Positions 55,652-64,000 of a stretch of DNA of 64,000 bases are shown in pieces. The translations under genes were made by a program, and so were the position numbers. Source of the stretch: Aureibaculum marinum (GTDB lineage: Bacteria; Bacteroidota; Bacteroidia; Flavobacteriales; Flavobacteriaceae); contig NZ_RPFJ01000005.1 of assembly GCF_003813905.1 (NCBI RefSeq), positions 1 to 64,000 of the forward strand, written 5' to 3'. Each line of letters begins with the position of its first letter. Position 1 is the first letter of the stretch. The notes beneath the pieces are model-generated. The model made no database searches, was not told the origin of the DNA, and saw nothing but the letters and a program-made list of their open reading frames with translations.

Positions 55652-57361
55652 TTATTCCGTCGGATTCTGTGTTAATGTACCAGGATACGAATTAATAGCA
55701 TCTTGTGGTATATAAAAAGTTACCCGATAGTCATCAGCTGAAATAGTTTCAAACTGTTGATGTGGTCCTGGATAATGACGAGTAAGATCTTTTCCATTAC
55801 GAAAAACATCATAACTTCGTTCAGCTTGATAAGCCAATTCCAATTGACGTTCTTTGTCAATACGTTCGCTAGCATTAGAAGCATCAAGAGAACTATATCC
55901 TCCCCCAACTATAGAACGCTCTCTGACCAGATTTAAATCGATTAATGCAGAACCATAATCACCTAATTTAGCATAAGCTTCAGCTCTATTTAAATAAATC
56001 TCACCTAAACGACTTATAACTGGTGAATGCAAATGAGATTCCTCCCCCTCAAGTGATGCTTTTATAATATAAAACTGTGGATAAACACGATTTAATGTAA
56101 TGTAATTATCTATTACACCTGTATAAGTTTTTCCATCTTTATAGTTGATTGAATAGATTTCTTGACTTGCATCAACAGATGTTAACGTATAAGTATCGTC
56201 ACCTTCTGTGCAAGTTATTGTACTTCCACTTCTAGTGGTAGCTGCTTGTACATAATTTAATACATCACCATCTTCCTTAATAAAACGAAATACTTCTGTA
56301 TATTCTCCTGTGCTGGCATCTTTTGCGTAAGTAGGTCTAATAAAAGCAGCACGAGCGTCAACCATATTATAACTATCTTCACGCCAGTCATTTCGACCAG
56401 TTTCGTCTAACAAACTAATATACTTGGCACTAGCATACATTTCTCCCCAACCCATACCGCCAATATTAGCGTACATACCTCCAACACCATAATAATGGTC
56501 ATAACCAGAAAATTCTGATGCAACACGTTTTATGGCAAATATTGTTTCGGCATTATTTTCAGGAATAAAAGTATTATAAATCATAAATTGATCTCTAGGT
56601 AATAAAGAATATTTCCCAGAATTAATCACTTTATCTGCATATTCTACAGCTAACTGAGCATATTCTGTATTCGGAGAATCGTAAGTACCACTCATATAAA
56701 GATAAATTCGAGACAACATTGCTTGAGCTGCTTCTTTCGAAGCATAAATTGAACTTTTATCAATTGTAAGTAATTGTTCAGCTTTCTTTAAATCAGAAAT
56801 TGCTTGTTCATAAGAATCTTTTACAGTTGCACGGTCTGGCAAGTCAAGATTAATAACATCATCAGGAGTACCATTCACAATAGGCACACCTAAATTTGTT
56901 TCTGGATTTTGATAATAAGGACGCCCAAATGCACGTGTTAGATAAAAATACATCATTCCTCGAACATAATAAGATTCTCCAATGTTATTGTCAATCTCTG
57001 CACTTTGCCCTTCATCTATCATATCTATAATGTTAGAAGCTTGTGCAATAGCCTTATATCCAGAGTTCCAAAACTGGGTTAATCGGTAATTATTTGGAGT
57101 TCGTGCATAAGAGATAAATTCGTAGAATGCATCTGTAGACGAACCTCTAATCATCATATTATCTCCTGCATATTCACCCATACGGTGCATTGGGTCAGAC
57201 CAACTTTTTAATTGAGCATACATCCCATTTAACAATGGTTGTAGAGAAGCATCTGGGTCACTGACAATAGTCTCAGAGTCCATGCTTCCGTGCGGATAGC
57301 GATCAATATCACAAGCTGAAAGTACTACTGTTGCCAATATGGCTATAACTATTTTTTTCAT
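55652..57361 (-). CDS. SusD/RagB family glycan-binding lipoprotein
   Basis: Surface-exposed lid and binding protein of a SusC/SusD glycan importer. The lipoprotein signal is VVLSACDIDRYP (Cys about 16). The 569 residues have the SusD tetratricopeptide scaffold, including YYVRGMMYFYLTRAFGRPY and the C-terminal RLGEIYLNRAEAYAKLGDY and RIDKERQLELAYQAERSYD. The ligand cannot be read from the sequence. It lies 11 bases after susC and is certainly cotranscribed. Confidence 0.93.
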   Translation of the reverse strand: MKKIVIAILATVVLSACDIDRYPHGSMDSETIVSDPDASLQPLLNGMYAQLKSWSDPMHRMGEYAGDNMMIRGSSTDAFYEFISYARTPNNYRLTQFWNSGYKAIAQASNIIDMIDEGQSAEIDNNIGESYYVRGMMYFYLTRAFGRPYYQNPETNLGVPIVNGTPDDVINLDLPDRATVKDSYEQAISDLKKAEQLLTIDKSSIYASKEAAQAMLSRIYLYMSGTYDSPNTEYAQLAVEYADKVINSGKYSLLPRDQFMIYNTFIPENNAETIFAIKRVASEFSGYDHYYGVGGMYANIGGMGWGEMYASAKYISLLDETGRNDWREDSYNMVDARAAFIRPTYAKDASTGEYTEVFRFIKEDGDVLNYVQAATTRSGSTITCTEGDDTYTLTSVDASQEIYSINYKDGKTYTGVIDNYITLNRVYPQFYIIKASLEGEESHLHSPVISRLGEIYLNRAEAYAKLGDYGSALIDLNLVRERSIVGGGYSSLDASNASERIDKERQLELAYQAERSYDVFRNGKDLTRHYPGPHQQFETISADDYRVTFYIPQDAINSYPGTLTQNPTE

Positions 57362-57372
57362 TTTGTTTCAAT

Positions 57373-60300
57373 TTAAAATTTTACATTAAGTCCAAGCATA
57401 AATTTACGTGTAGCTGGATATACGCCAGGACCGGTTGATCCTAAAATAGTTCCACCAGAGCTGACTGGAATTTCAGGATCTACCCCTGAATAATCAGTAA
57501 TAACAAACAAATTTTCTCCTGACAATGAAATTCTTACATTATCAATATTGTATTGGCTTAGGTCAAGGTTATACCCTAATGAAAGTGAACGTAACTTTAA
57601 AAAATCACTTTTCTCAATATAACGAGTAGAAGGAGAATTTCCTTTATCTTGATTATTATATCTAGCAATAGGATGTGTAGCTATATCACCAGGTTGTTCC
57701 CAACGGCTCCAACCCGACATCAACTTCATTTGATTCCGATCAGTATAGGTTCCATCTGAATCGTATTCTTGTCTAGAGTAATTGTAAATTTTACCTCCAA
57801 TTGCGTAACCAAATACTGCATTAAAATCAAATTGTTTGTAAGACAAAGCTGTAGAGAAACCTCCAAAAAGATCAGGTGAAACTTTTCCTGTTTTTTCATA
57901 GGTTGCTTCTGAATAATTAGAAGTGGTAGTTCTTGACAGTTCGTTTCCATCATCATCTCTTTCAACAACATACCACATTGGTAATCCGTTATCTGGATTT
58001 ACGCCAGCCCATTCTTTTAAATAATAAGTATCTACCGGTTTTCCTGGTTCTAACATACGCTGTGCAGAACCAGCAATTCCTAATCCGTCTCCAGTTATAA
58101 TCGGTCTAACCACATAATTTCCACTAGCGTCTTTGGTTTTATAGAGCTTAGTCAATTTATTGGCATTATGACCTAAATTAAGGTCTAAACTCCAAGTTAA
58201 ATCTTGCGTACGAATAATATCTCCACCAATGGCAATTTCTATCCCTTTATTTTCCATTTCACCAATATTTTGCCAAATACTTGTTACACCTGTTATTCCT
58301 GTAATAGGCACACTATATAAGATATTATCGGTGTTTTTTAGGTAATAATCAAGGGTAAGTCTCATTCTGTTGTCAAGAAAACTTGCATCAATACCTACAC
58401 CAGTAGTATAAGTTTTTTCCCAAGTTAAATCTTTGTTTCCAATTTGACTAATAAGAGCTCCAGAATTTTCGTTATACCCTGCTCCTGTAGATACAGAATA
58501 AAGATCGTACTGCGGGTAGAGTGAACTTGGACGATTTCCAACAGAACCATAAGCCACACGAAGCTTTAAAGCATCAGTCCATTCTACATTAAACCAATCT
58601 TCACGATCAATATTCCACCCTCCACTTACAGAAAAGAAATTTCCATATTTCGCATTGTCACCAAAATTTGAAGCACCATCTCTACGGAAAGAAATTTGAG
58701 CCATATACTTATCATCATAAGAATAATTTGCATTAAAAAGAACAGATTGAACTGCCCATTCACTAATTCCTCCTTTTGTACGCTCAGGCTTGGCAACCAC
58801 ATCTAACACCTCAAAACCAGGAATAAATCCAGTGCCATATACGTCTAAGCTTTCACCTCGATAATCATTAAACTCGTAAGCCACCAAAGCATTTACATCA
58901 TGTTTATCAAAACTTTTATTAAATCTTAAAATTTGATTGGTGTAATTACGTGTTGATTCAAATCTATATTCTGATATACGTCCGTTTACACTTTCACCTC
59001 CATTAGAACGTGGATCAGTATATCCTTTAGATTTATAACTAACATAACGTAGATTGTTAACAGAAGAGAAAGTAAGCCAATCTGTCAATTTTATATCGAA
59101 ATCAAAATTCCCCATAAACTCATAATTTTTATTAGAAGAGTGATTCCATTGAAGGTCATACAGATAATTAGTACTAGCACTATTTACCCAACTGCTACTG
59201 CGGTGCGGAACAAGATTGCCATCTTCGTCATAAGGACTATCCCATGGTAAATTAGAATACATTGCTGTTGTAGAATATTGTTTGTTATCTACATCACGAA
59301 GTGATCCGGTTATTGAAGGTTTAATAGTTAACCATTCAAATGGCTTGTATTCTGTTTTAAAACGAACATTGTAACGTGTATAATCGTAACCTTTTACAGC
59401 TCCCTGTTCATCATACAACCCAAGAGACATAAAAGATCGAAGTGTTTCTGTGCCTCCTTGAATCGAAACATTATAATTTTGCGTAAAACCATTTTTAGTA
59501 GCTAAATCCCACCAATTGAAATTGCTGTTACGCAATTCTGAATTCCAACGAGGAAAAGAAATTTGATCAGCATTAGAAAAAGAAGCATAATAGTCATATA
59601 ATTCTGCTCCATCCATCATTTCCAAATTTCCATTATTAAGTTGATTATAACCTATTTTGGAAGAAAAATTTACAGTAGTTTTTCCTAATTTCGCTCTTTT
59701 TGTTGTAACCACAATAACTCCATTTGCACCTTGAGAACCATAAATTGCGGTTGAGGCAGCATCCTTTAAAATTGTCATTGTTTCTATATCGTCTGGGTTT
59801 AAATCACCAGCATTAGAACCTACAATAACACCATCAATAACCCACAACGGACTTGTAGTACCACTTAAAGTTGCTTGTCCTCGAATAACAACACCACCTC
59901 TAGAACCTGGTTGCCCAGATCCAGGAGCTACATATACCCCTGGAGCCTTACCGTTAAGCATATTTTCAACTGTAGGCGTAGTAACATCTCTTAAATCATC
60001 ACCTTTAACGGTTTTTAATGAACCAGTTAAACTTTCTCTTTTTTGTGTACTATACCCTACTACTACAACTTCCTCTAAGCTCGCAATATCTTCTTTTAAA
60101 AGTACATCAATTTGTGAACGTCCGCTTACTTGAACTTCTGTATTTGCGAACCCCACAAAGGATATTATTAGTGTCGCATCACTGCTTACTTCAATAGAAA
60201 AATTTCCATCAAAATCAGATACTACACCATTAGCAGTACCTTTTTCTAAAATAGTAGCTCCAGGAACTGAATTTCCAGTATCAGTTTCTTTTACTGTACC

Positions 60301-60381
60301 TCTTACCATAATTTTTGATTCTTGTGCATAAGCCGAAACAAGAAACAACGATAAGAATGTCGCAAATAATAGTTTCTTCAT
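57373..60381 (-). CDS. SusC/RagA family TonB-linked outer-membrane transporter
   Basis: TonB-dependent importer of oligosaccharides. The 1002 residues have a signal peptide (cleavage after VSAYAQ), a carboxypeptidase-D-like N-terminal domain (about 25-105, VRGTVKETDTGNSVPGATIL), and a TonB-box region EEVVVVGYSTQKRESLTGS. The plug contains GSRGGVVIRGQATL and PLWVIDGV, and the 22-strand barrel ends in KFMLGLNVKF. It pairs with susD and could be energised by one of the TonB proteins encoded some 7-12 kb away. Confidence 0.95.
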   Translation of the reverse strand: MKKLLFATFLSLFLVSAYAQESKIMVRGTVKETDTGNSVPGATILEKGTANGVVSDFDGNFSIEVSSDATLIISFVGFANTEVQVSGRSQIDVLLKEDIASLEEVVVVGYSTQKRESLTGSLKTVKGDDLRDVTTPTVENMLNGKAPGVYVAPGSGQPGSRGGVVIRGQATLSGTTSPLWVIDGVIVGSNAGDLNPDDIETMTILKDAASTAIYGSQGANGVIVVTTKRAKLGKTTVNFSSKIGYNQLNNGNLEMMDGAELYDYYASFSNADQISFPRWNSELRNSNFNWWDLATKNGFTQNYNVSIQGGTETLRSFMSLGLYDEQGAVKGYDYTRYNVRFKTEYKPFEWLTIKPSITGSLRDVDNKQYSTTAMYSNLPWDSPYDEDGNLVPHRSSSWVNSASTNYLYDLQWNHSSNKNYEFMGNFDFDIKLTDWLTFSSVNNLRYVSYKSKGYTDPRSNGGESVNGRISEYRFESTRNYTNQILRFNKSFDKHDVNALVAYEFNDYRGESLDVYGTGFIPGFEVLDVVAKPERTKGGISEWAVQSVLFNANYSYDDKYMAQISFRRDGASNFGDNAKYGNFFSVSGGWNIDREDWFNVEWTDALKLRVAYGSVGNRPSSLYPQYDLYSVSTGAGYNENSGALISQIGNKDLTWEKTYTTGVGIDASFLDNRMRLTLDYYLKNTDNILYSVPITGITGVTSIWQNIGEMENKGIEIAIGGDIIRTQDLTWSLDLNLGHNANKLTKLYKTKDASGNYVVRPIITGDGLGIAGSAQRMLEPGKPVDTYYLKEWAGVNPDNGLPMWYVVERDDDGNELSRTTTSNYSEATYEKTGKVSPDLFGGFSTALSYKQFDFNAVFGYAIGGKIYNYSRQEYDSDGTYTDRNQMKLMSGWSRWEQPGDIATHPIARYNNQDKGNSPSTRYIEKSDFLKLRSLSLGYNLDLSQYNIDNVRISLSGENLFVITDYSGVDPEIPVSSGGTILGSTGPGVYPATRKFMLGLNVKF

Positions 60382-60450
60382 AATTATAATTTTAAGTTAG
60401 TGTTCATATTAGTAGTATTAGTAATTTTTATTTTTACATAATTAATTTAA

Positions 60451-61803
60451 TTAATACGTGTCTTTCATCCAGTTATAAGGTTCTCTTTTAATCCAGTTTC
60501 CTCTGGTAAAATCCGGAAAATCTTGAGGTTCTCCGTTATTTTCTATCGACAATTCAGATAATGGTGTAATGGCACTCCATGCAGCCGCATCATAAGCATC
60601 CATTGGCGGAGCAATGTTTTCTTTAGCTGATTCAACAAATGCATTCATTACAAAATAGTCCATACCTCCATGACCTGCACCTTGAGCATATTCACCATAC
60701 TTTTTCCATAAAGGATGATCATATTTTTTTAACCATTCATCAGCCTTATCCCATTGATGTGATTTAGATACCCCCTCTATATACATTCTATTACCATCAA
60801 CCTCCCAAAGACCTTTTGAACCTTGTACTCTAAACCCTAAGGAATAAGGTCTAGGCAAATGAACATCATGAGTTACAATAATGGTTTCTCCATTAGCAGT
60901 TTCAATAGTAGAAGTAATTACATCTCCCATTTTAAAATTAACTTTTGCATTAGGATGGTCTTTACCGCCATGTTCTACTATATAATTGTGCATGCCTCTA
61001 CTTTTTGTAGCATGAGAGGTCATTGACACAAATCTATTTCCTCTATTTATATCGCACATCACAGCAATTGGACCAGCTCCATGTGTAGGATACACATCTG
61101 CATTTCTAGATACCGAGTGTTGTGTTCTCCATGCAGCTTCAGAGATACCTTTTTCACCAAATTCTACCCCTTTTCCATAAGCAGTTTTACCATCATTTAG
61201 CATTACAAAGCGTAAATCGTGCTGATAACCACATCTAAAGTGAATTAGCTCTCCAAAAACATTTTGTTTTACCATATTAAGAACAGCCAAAATATCTCTT
61301 CTATAGTTCACATTTTCTAGAAGCATTAAGTGTGAGCCTGTTCTTTCATGTGTATTTACCAAATCCCAACATTCTTCTAAGGTATTAGCGGCAGACACTT
61401 CTAAGCCTGTATATTTCCCGGCATTCATTGCATCAACAGCCATCCTTGTATGCCACAACCATGGAGTAGAAATTACTACGGCCTCTACATCTTTTAATGC
61501 AAGTAAATTTCTATAGTCATAATCATTTTTTCCAAAAACCTTCGCTTTAGGAAAATTTTTATCGCTAATAAGTTTTTCTGCTATTTTTATTCTTCGAGGA
61601 TCAATATCACAAATAGCTGTAATAACAACATCATCTCTATTTAATAAATTTGATAAATGATTAGTACCTCTAAGACCTACTCCTATTAGAGCAACCTTTA
61701 GCTTATTTTTTTTTCTACTATAACCATACGTTAAGTTTGGTAATACTGATATACCAGCACCAACAATGGCAGATTTCTTGATGAAATTTCTTCTTGAGTT
61801 CAT
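60451..61803 (-). CDS. Gfo/Idh/MocA-fold protein, GH109-like glycosidase candidate
   Basis: A 450-residue NAD-binding protein exported by a Tat-type signal (MNSRRNFIKKSAIVGAGISV). The nucleotide motif VALIGVGLRGTNH is followed by CDIDPRR. The middle and C-terminal parts (LEVSAANTLEECWDLVNTHE, DVYPTHGAGPIAVM, GHGGMDYFVMNAFVE) match the GH109 branch, in which known members act as alpha-N-acetylgalactosaminidases using bound NAD. The activity is inferred from that branch. It heads the operon with susC, susD and the DUF3472 gene, which suggests an import system for amino-sugar-containing glycans. Confidence 0.82.
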   Translation of the reverse strand: MNSRRNFIKKSAIVGAGISVLPNLTYGYSRKKNKLKVALIGVGLRGTNHLSNLLNRDDVVITAICDIDPRRIKIAEKLISDKNFPKAKVFGKNDYDYRNLLALKDVEAVVISTPWLWHTRMAVDAMNAGKYTGLEVSAANTLEECWDLVNTHERTGSHLMLLENVNYRRDILAVLNMVKQNVFGELIHFRCGYQHDLRFVMLNDGKTAYGKGVEFGEKGISEAAWRTQHSVSRNADVYPTHGAGPIAVMCDINRGNRFVSMTSHATKSRGMHNYIVEHGGKDHPNAKVNFKMGDVITSTIETANGETIIVTHDVHLPRPYSLGFRVQGSKGLWEVDGNRMYIEGVSKSHQWDKADEWLKKYDHPLWKKYGEYAQGAGHGGMDYFVMNAFVESAKENIAPPMDAYDAAAWSAITPLSELSIENNGEPQDFPDFTRGNWIKREPYNWMKDTY

Positions 61804-61821
61804 AAAATTGGCTTAATTAAG

Positions 61822-61850
61822 AAAAGTTAACAATCTTTGTATTATTCAAA
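61822..61850 (-). promoter_or_regulatory. Candidate promoter of the GH109-susC-susD operon
   Basis: On the minus strand TTTG (61847-61850) and, after 17 bases, TAACTTTT (61822-61829) fit TTTG/TAnnTTTG with one mismatch. Transcription would start about 15 bases before the GH109-like gene. A perfect inverted repeat lies just upstream. Confidence 0.5.
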
Positions 61851-61851
61851 G

Positions 61852-61892
61852 TTGCATGATACTATTGATGAAAAAGTGGAATAATCATGCAA
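61852..61892. promoter_or_regulatory. Inverted repeat in the divergent PUL control region
   Basis: TTGCATGAT (61852-61860) and ATCATGCAA (61884-61892) are exact reverse complements, with starts 32 bases apart (about three helix turns). It ends two bases upstream of the -33 box of the minus-strand promoter, where an activator would be expected. It lies between the operon and the divergent HTCS-like gene, a likely source of the DNA-binding protein. Confidence 0.5.
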
Positions 61893-62041
61893 TTTTTCGT
61901 AATTTTATTTCATTCTCATATATTGACAGATATATTATATAATTATGATAAATATTTATCTTTTCTTTAATACCCTCAATAATAAACTCATATCTAAAAA
62001 CAATAAGTAGCTATCTAATTCAAAAAAAACTAAACAGATAA

Positions 62042-64000
62042 ATGTTAGAAAAATTACTAAAAGTTAAACCCATTCTAATTATCAGCTTATTATTCTTTAC
62101 AATAGGCTACACACAAAATACTGTTAATTTCAATCATATTTCGCCCTCTATTAATAATAAGCCAATAGCGGTTAAAAAAACCATTCAAGATTATTTAGGA
62201 AACATATTAATGGTTTGTAATGAAGGAATTCTAAAATATGATGGTTATGATTATTATCTAACAAAAAAAGAACACATCTTCCCTAATATAAAGCCTAACG
62301 ATGCTATAAAAGACATTATAAAAATTAATGATAAAAAATACTGGGTTCTTACTAAATTGGGATGGCTATCTGAATTTAATCACAAGACTGGCTATTATCA
62401 TAATTTGAGCGAAAGAGTATTAAATAACACACTCATTTCTGCAATATATTACAAAAATGATATTGGTTGGTTAATTTCTACTACAGGAGAATTATATCGT
62501 CATAAAAACAAGAAAATAGAGCTCATAACCACCCTTAAAAGTAATGACGGTCACATTGCCAATATTAATGATTTAGTTGTTAATGAATTTAATAACCAAA
62601 TTTATTTGGGCACTAAAAATGGGAAAGTTTTTAAGTACACAACAGAAAATAAAGTATTAACAGAAATTGTTGGTCCGTTTACAAATTACCCTGGTAGTAT
62701 TGTTTTAACTATAGATGATTTTAATAGACTTTGGATTGGAACAGAAACTCACGGACTTTTTGTGTATGACCTTTTAAAAAAAGAATTCGTTCAAAAAAGT
62801 TTATTAGCAGATAATTTACAAGATATTAATCAAGAATTATTCTTAACACTATTTAAAGATAGCTCTGGTAATATATGGGCAGGAACGGATGGTAATGGGT
62901 TATATTTTATAAATACTAAAACAGGACGTACTACTATTTACACAAAAAAAGAAAAAAACAGTTTTTCTTTAAGCAGTAATACTGTATTAGACATAAATGA
63001 AGATAGCAATAACAATATTTGGGTTGCTACAAATTATGGCAGTTTAAATATTATTGCTCATACCAATAAAAACATTAATTACTTATCAGGATCTGACAGT
63101 GATAAACCCTTAAGAATACTTAGTATTTACAAATCTCAAGATTATTTATGGATTGGCACAGATGGTTGGGGACTTACACAGGTAACTTTCAATAAAGATG
63201 GAAGTACCGAAAAAAAACAGTTTTTTAAAAGAGAAGGACAAAAAAAAGGATTTTACATTCAATCTATAACAAATGACAATAATGGTAATTTATGGTTTGG
63301 TACCTATAAAAACGGTTTATGGATTTACAATATTAATAAAAACACTTTTTCTCAATTACCTATTTATAATTCTCAAAATCACAGAGCAACTGATGTAAGA
63401 AAAGTATTTACAGATTCAAAAAATAGAATCTGGGTAAGTTCAAATGTTTCTTTAAACATTTACAATTCTAACAAGCAAATTTTAGCTTCATTTGAGAAAA
63501 ACACAAAAGGTTTGGATGGCACTATAATTGAATCTATAGTAGAAGATAGTCACAACAATATATGGTTAGGTGTTTTTAATAGTGGTTTATATAAATTTGA
63601 AGAAAACCAAGGAAACCTCAACTATTCATCATTTAAAGATTATACACATTATGTTAAAGATGATGATTTTATGTTTACTGCTGTTAAATCAATGAGTATT
63701 GACTCAAAAAACAAACTATGGTTAATTACTGGGCATGGTAAATTTTTATCGTTTGACCCAACAACTAATATCTATCATGATTACAATGATTTCATAAATG
63801 GTTCTGAACAGAATTTTAATGGCATTTTAACGGACAATAACGACGAAATATGGATGACTTCAGATAACGGGATTTACCATTTTAATCCTAACAACAAACA
63901 AGTAAAAATCTATCAACTTACCGACGGATTACAAAGTAATACTTTTATGAATAGAAGCGTCTATAAAGATAGTTCTAATTTACTTTACTTTGGAGGCGTT
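62042..64000 (+). CDS. HTCS-like hybrid sensor/regulator, N-terminal propeller part (continues beyond window)
   Basis: An open frame of 653 codons with no stop before the window end. It starts at ATG with a signal peptide/membrane segment (PILIISLLFFTIGYTQN). Repeated two-component-propeller blades follow: RLWIGTETHGLFVYD, NIWAGTDGNGLYFIN, NIWVATNYGSLNII, LWIGTDGWGLTQV, LWFGTYKNGLWIYN, NIWLGVFNSGLYKF and IWMTSDNGIYHFNP. LTDGLQSNTF and LYFGGV at the end fit the last blades before the Y_Y_Y domain. The missing C-terminus probably holds a histidine kinase, receiver and AraC-type domain, or at least a DNA-binding domain. It is divergent from the GH109-susCD operon, which it probably controls. Confidence 0.85.
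   Translation, partial: MLEKLLKVKPILIISLLFFTIGYTQNTVNFNHISPSINNKPIAVKKTIQDYLGNILMVCNEGILKYDGYDYYLTKKEHIFPNIKPNDAIKDIIKINDKKYWVLTKLGWLSEFNHKTGYYHNLSERVLNNTLISAIYYKNDIGWLISTTGELYRHKNKKIELITTLKSNDGHIANINDLVVNEFNNQIYLGTKNGKVFKYTTENKVLTEIVGPFTNYPGSIVLTIDDFNRLWIGTETHGLFVYDLLKKEFVQKSLLADNLQDINQELFLTLFKDSSGNIWAGTDGNGLYFINTKTGRTTIYTKKEKNSFSLSSNTVLDINEDSNNNIWVATNYGSLNIIAHTNKNINYLSGSDSDKPLRILSIYKSQDYLWIGTDGWGLTQVTFNKDGSTEKKQFFKREGQKKGFYIQSITNDNNGNLWFGTYKNGLWIYNINKNTFSQLPIYNSQNHRATDVRKVFTDSKNRIWVSSNVSLNIYNSNKQILASFEKNTKGLDGTIIESIVEDSHNNIWLGVFNSGLYKFEENQGNLNYSSFKDYTHYVKDDDFMFTAVKSMSIDSKNKLWLITGHGKFLSFDPTTNIYHDYNDFINGSEQNFNGILTDNNDEIWMTSDNGIYHFNPNNKQVKIYQLTDGLQSNTFMNRSVYKDSSNLLYFGGV

Noticed and set aside
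1-64000. CRISPR arrays, tRNA/rRNA genes and type IX C-terminal signals
   Set aside because: I looked for regularly spaced repeats, cloverleaf-like stretches in the intergenic gaps and CTD-type protein ends, and found none I could support.

Overview
The window looks like part of a chromosome from a marine-type member of the Flavobacteriaceae (Bacteroidota). The reasons are: strongly AT-rich DNA; the alternative complex III plus aa3 oxidase operon in the order actABCDEF-coxBA; a full-length SprA (type IX secretion and gliding); a SusC/SusD pair beside a hybrid two-component-type sensor; and at least one promoter that fits the Bacteroidota pattern TTTG - about 18 nt - TAnnTTTG. The genus cannot be fixed from the sequence alone.

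Layout. (1) 1-5925: an accessory island. The last 22 codons of a probable transposase are followed by a 1795-residue helicase-nuclease gene. That gene is framed by inverted copies of TTATACAAT(T)GTTGGGCAA, by hairpins, and by GC-richer flanks dotted with GCGTTGG, so it resembles a mobile cassette carrying a putative defence gene. (2) 6049-17543, minus strand: a GapN-type dehydrogenase, then the isoleucine/valine operon ilvD-ilvB-ilvN-ilvC-ilvA. Between ilvD and the upstream penicillin-acylase gene lies a complete-looking transcription attenuator: a 20-codon leader rich in Ile/Val/Leu, an alternative pairing and an intrinsic terminator. (3) 17671-29854, minus strand: the respiratory operon, read from a promoter at 29824-29854 through actA, actB, actC, actD, actE, actF, coxB and coxA to a 22-bp perfect-stem terminator. 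It should carry electrons from menaquinol through alternative complex III to cytochrome c oxidase. ActA has two extra, nearly duplicated monohaem domains, and ActC has a C-terminal helix-hairpin-helix tail. (4) 29956-39542: housekeeping genes (SPOR protein, ruvB, cls, nhaA, queG, maeB, ruvA). (5) 39547-54063: a plus-strand envelope and motility block: sprA, gcvH, a VanZ-like gene, three tandem TonB-family genes, deoC, a left-handed beta-helix acyltransferase, and a RemB-like outer-membrane protein that carries a fourth copy of the TonB-type domain. (6) 54206-64000: a small polysaccharide-utilisation-type locus. A GH109-like oxidoreductase fold protein, SusC, SusD and a DUF5077/DUF3472 lipoprotein lie on the minus strand. 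Divergent from them is the N-terminal two-component-propeller part of an HTCS-like regulator, which runs off the window. The shared control region has a candidate promoter with an inverted repeat directly upstream.

I saw no tRNA, rRNA or CRISPR array. The strongest less ordinary items are the ilv attenuator, the cassette-like frame around the helicase-nuclease, the repeated TonB-type domain with a conserved cysteine pair that ends up fused to the RemB-like protein, and the domain fusions in alternative complex III.
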